This document shows positions 28,504 to 29,142 of a stretch of DNA of 29,142 nt, one piece after another. The DNA lies in contig JANQBS010000392.1 of NCBI GenBank assembly GCA_033085395.1, forward strand, positions 1 to 29,142. Direction: 5' to 3'. The stretch comes from Xanthoparmelia taractica (lineage: Eukaryota; Ascomycota; Lecanoromycetes; Lecanorales; Parmeliaceae). Below the pieces are notes generated by a model. The model worked only from the letters and a program-made list of their open reading frames with translations, was not told the origin of the DNA and did not search any database. Numbering within the stretch: position 1 is the first letter of the stretch; each line of letters opens with the position of its first letter. A program made the translations under genes and the position numbers.

Positions 28504-29142
28504 CGGAGATCTCAAGGGAACAAGATGGCATGAAATGCAATGGAATCAATGTAGAAGATAACCCGGACGATTGACATTGCGATTGAAAGAAAATTTGACG
28601 CCTGATTTTGCTAAAACCAGACGTGACGCTGAGAACGACAATTATAAAGCGTCCTTGTATAAGATGTATGATCTCAAAACGACGCAATTCAATCAATTCT
28701 ACGCTGTGAACTCGATCTTAATCCCTAAACCCGAAGTCTAATGACTCAATGGTTAACAAAACTCGATGTAGACAGACCCTCCAAAAAGTATCTAAGAAGT
28801 TGTTCATTCCTCCACATACCGAACGATTCTCGAAAGTCTGGATGGAGACAAAAGGAAGAATGCACTAAGCCGCGGTCTGAAGCAGCACGGCAACTCAGCC
28901 ACAAGAGTTCCGTAAGGTTGATGCCGTTTCAAATAAGTAGCTCATCTTATATCCGCTTATTGATTTCTGTGTTTGTTGAAAGCCGCTCGGAAGAATTCGA
29001 GCGCAGTTTCCATGTAAATCAAGGTTCCCAATGGTTTCGCACCAAACCACGAACTATTAGTTAAGCCAGTCCAATGAACCAATAGTTTGAACTGGTTCAG
29101 TGATTTCGTAAATGGTTCTGAACCGGTTCAGCTATCGGAACT
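28504..29142. other. NLR 3' flank and right edge, no gene supported
   Basis: A plus-strand frame at 28741-29064 has no recognisable motif and an unlikely composition. The last 60 bp carry short palindromic repeats described separately. Confidence 0.4.
29089..29131. repeat. Paired GAAC(T/C)GGTTCAG repeats at window edge
   Basis: The 12-mer occurs at 29089-29100 (with T) and 29120-29131 (with C); the second lies in a perfect 14-bp palindrome CTGAACCGGTTCAG at 29118-29131. This arrangement resembles a subterminal part of a transposable element that continues past the window, but no terminus is visible. Confidence 0.5.

Noticed and set aside
1..29142. Biosynthetic cluster, CRISPR array or integrated virus
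   Set aside because: No synthase, repeat-spacer array, viral polymerase or capsid gene is visible, and the conserved genes are housekeeping.

Overview
The window comes from a filamentous ascomycete (Pezizomycotina). The genes are intron-rich, with GT-AG introns mostly of 45-80 bp, and the recognised proteins are fungal forms of Rev7, Ssn8, Bub3, Exo84 and Pop5. There is also a fungal-type NLR and a fungal SGNH esterase. A dothideomycete is plausible, but that is an impression and not something the sequence proves. Most gene models below were built by splicing exons by eye. In nearly all of them the reading phase closes exactly, which supports the boundaries.

Left part (1-9.5 kb): a decayed protein-kinase-like gene (149-1448, +) is followed by about 1.6 kb without a convincing gene. 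A 330-bp MITE with 58-bp terminal inverted repeats (3081-3410) sits 137 bp upstream of a REV7 orthologue (+). Convergent to it lies a small membrane protein gene (-). Next come a seven-exon mitochondrial Ca2+-dependent ATP-Mg/Pi carrier (SAL1/SCaMC type, -) and, divergent from it across 512 bp, the Mediator-kinase cyclin SSN8 (cyclin C, +).

Middle part (9.5-17.3 kb): a gene-poor accessory-looking region. It carries three unrecognised, Ser/acidic-rich multi-exon genes, all on the minus strand. The one at 15129-15979 ends in a polybasic stretch plus a CaaX prenylation box. Between them lie faint relics, including one possibly aquaporin-like, a perfect 20-bp palindrome and a cluster of GCTAGC hexamers.

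Right part (17.3-29.1 kb): BUB3 (-); a secreted SGNH/GDSL esterase pseudogene (+) with several stops, a frameshift and a (CCT)26 poly-proline tract; GPN2 (+); POP5 (-); EXO84 (-); a tRNA-like hairpin region; a small unknown gene (-); and an NLR gene (+). The NLR has an N-terminal STAND domain and a NACHT domain, but its ankyrin tail is collapsed to one out-of-frame repeat. The right edge carries short palindromic repeats that may belong to an element cut by the window.

The conserved genes are housekeeping functions (translesion synthesis, transcription, spindle checkpoint, RNase P/MRP, exocytosis, mitochondrial adenine nucleotides) with no shared pathway. The most interesting items are the CaaX-tailed unknown protein, the collapsed NLR with a start codon 26 bp from that of a divergent small gene, and the MITE in the REV7 promoter.
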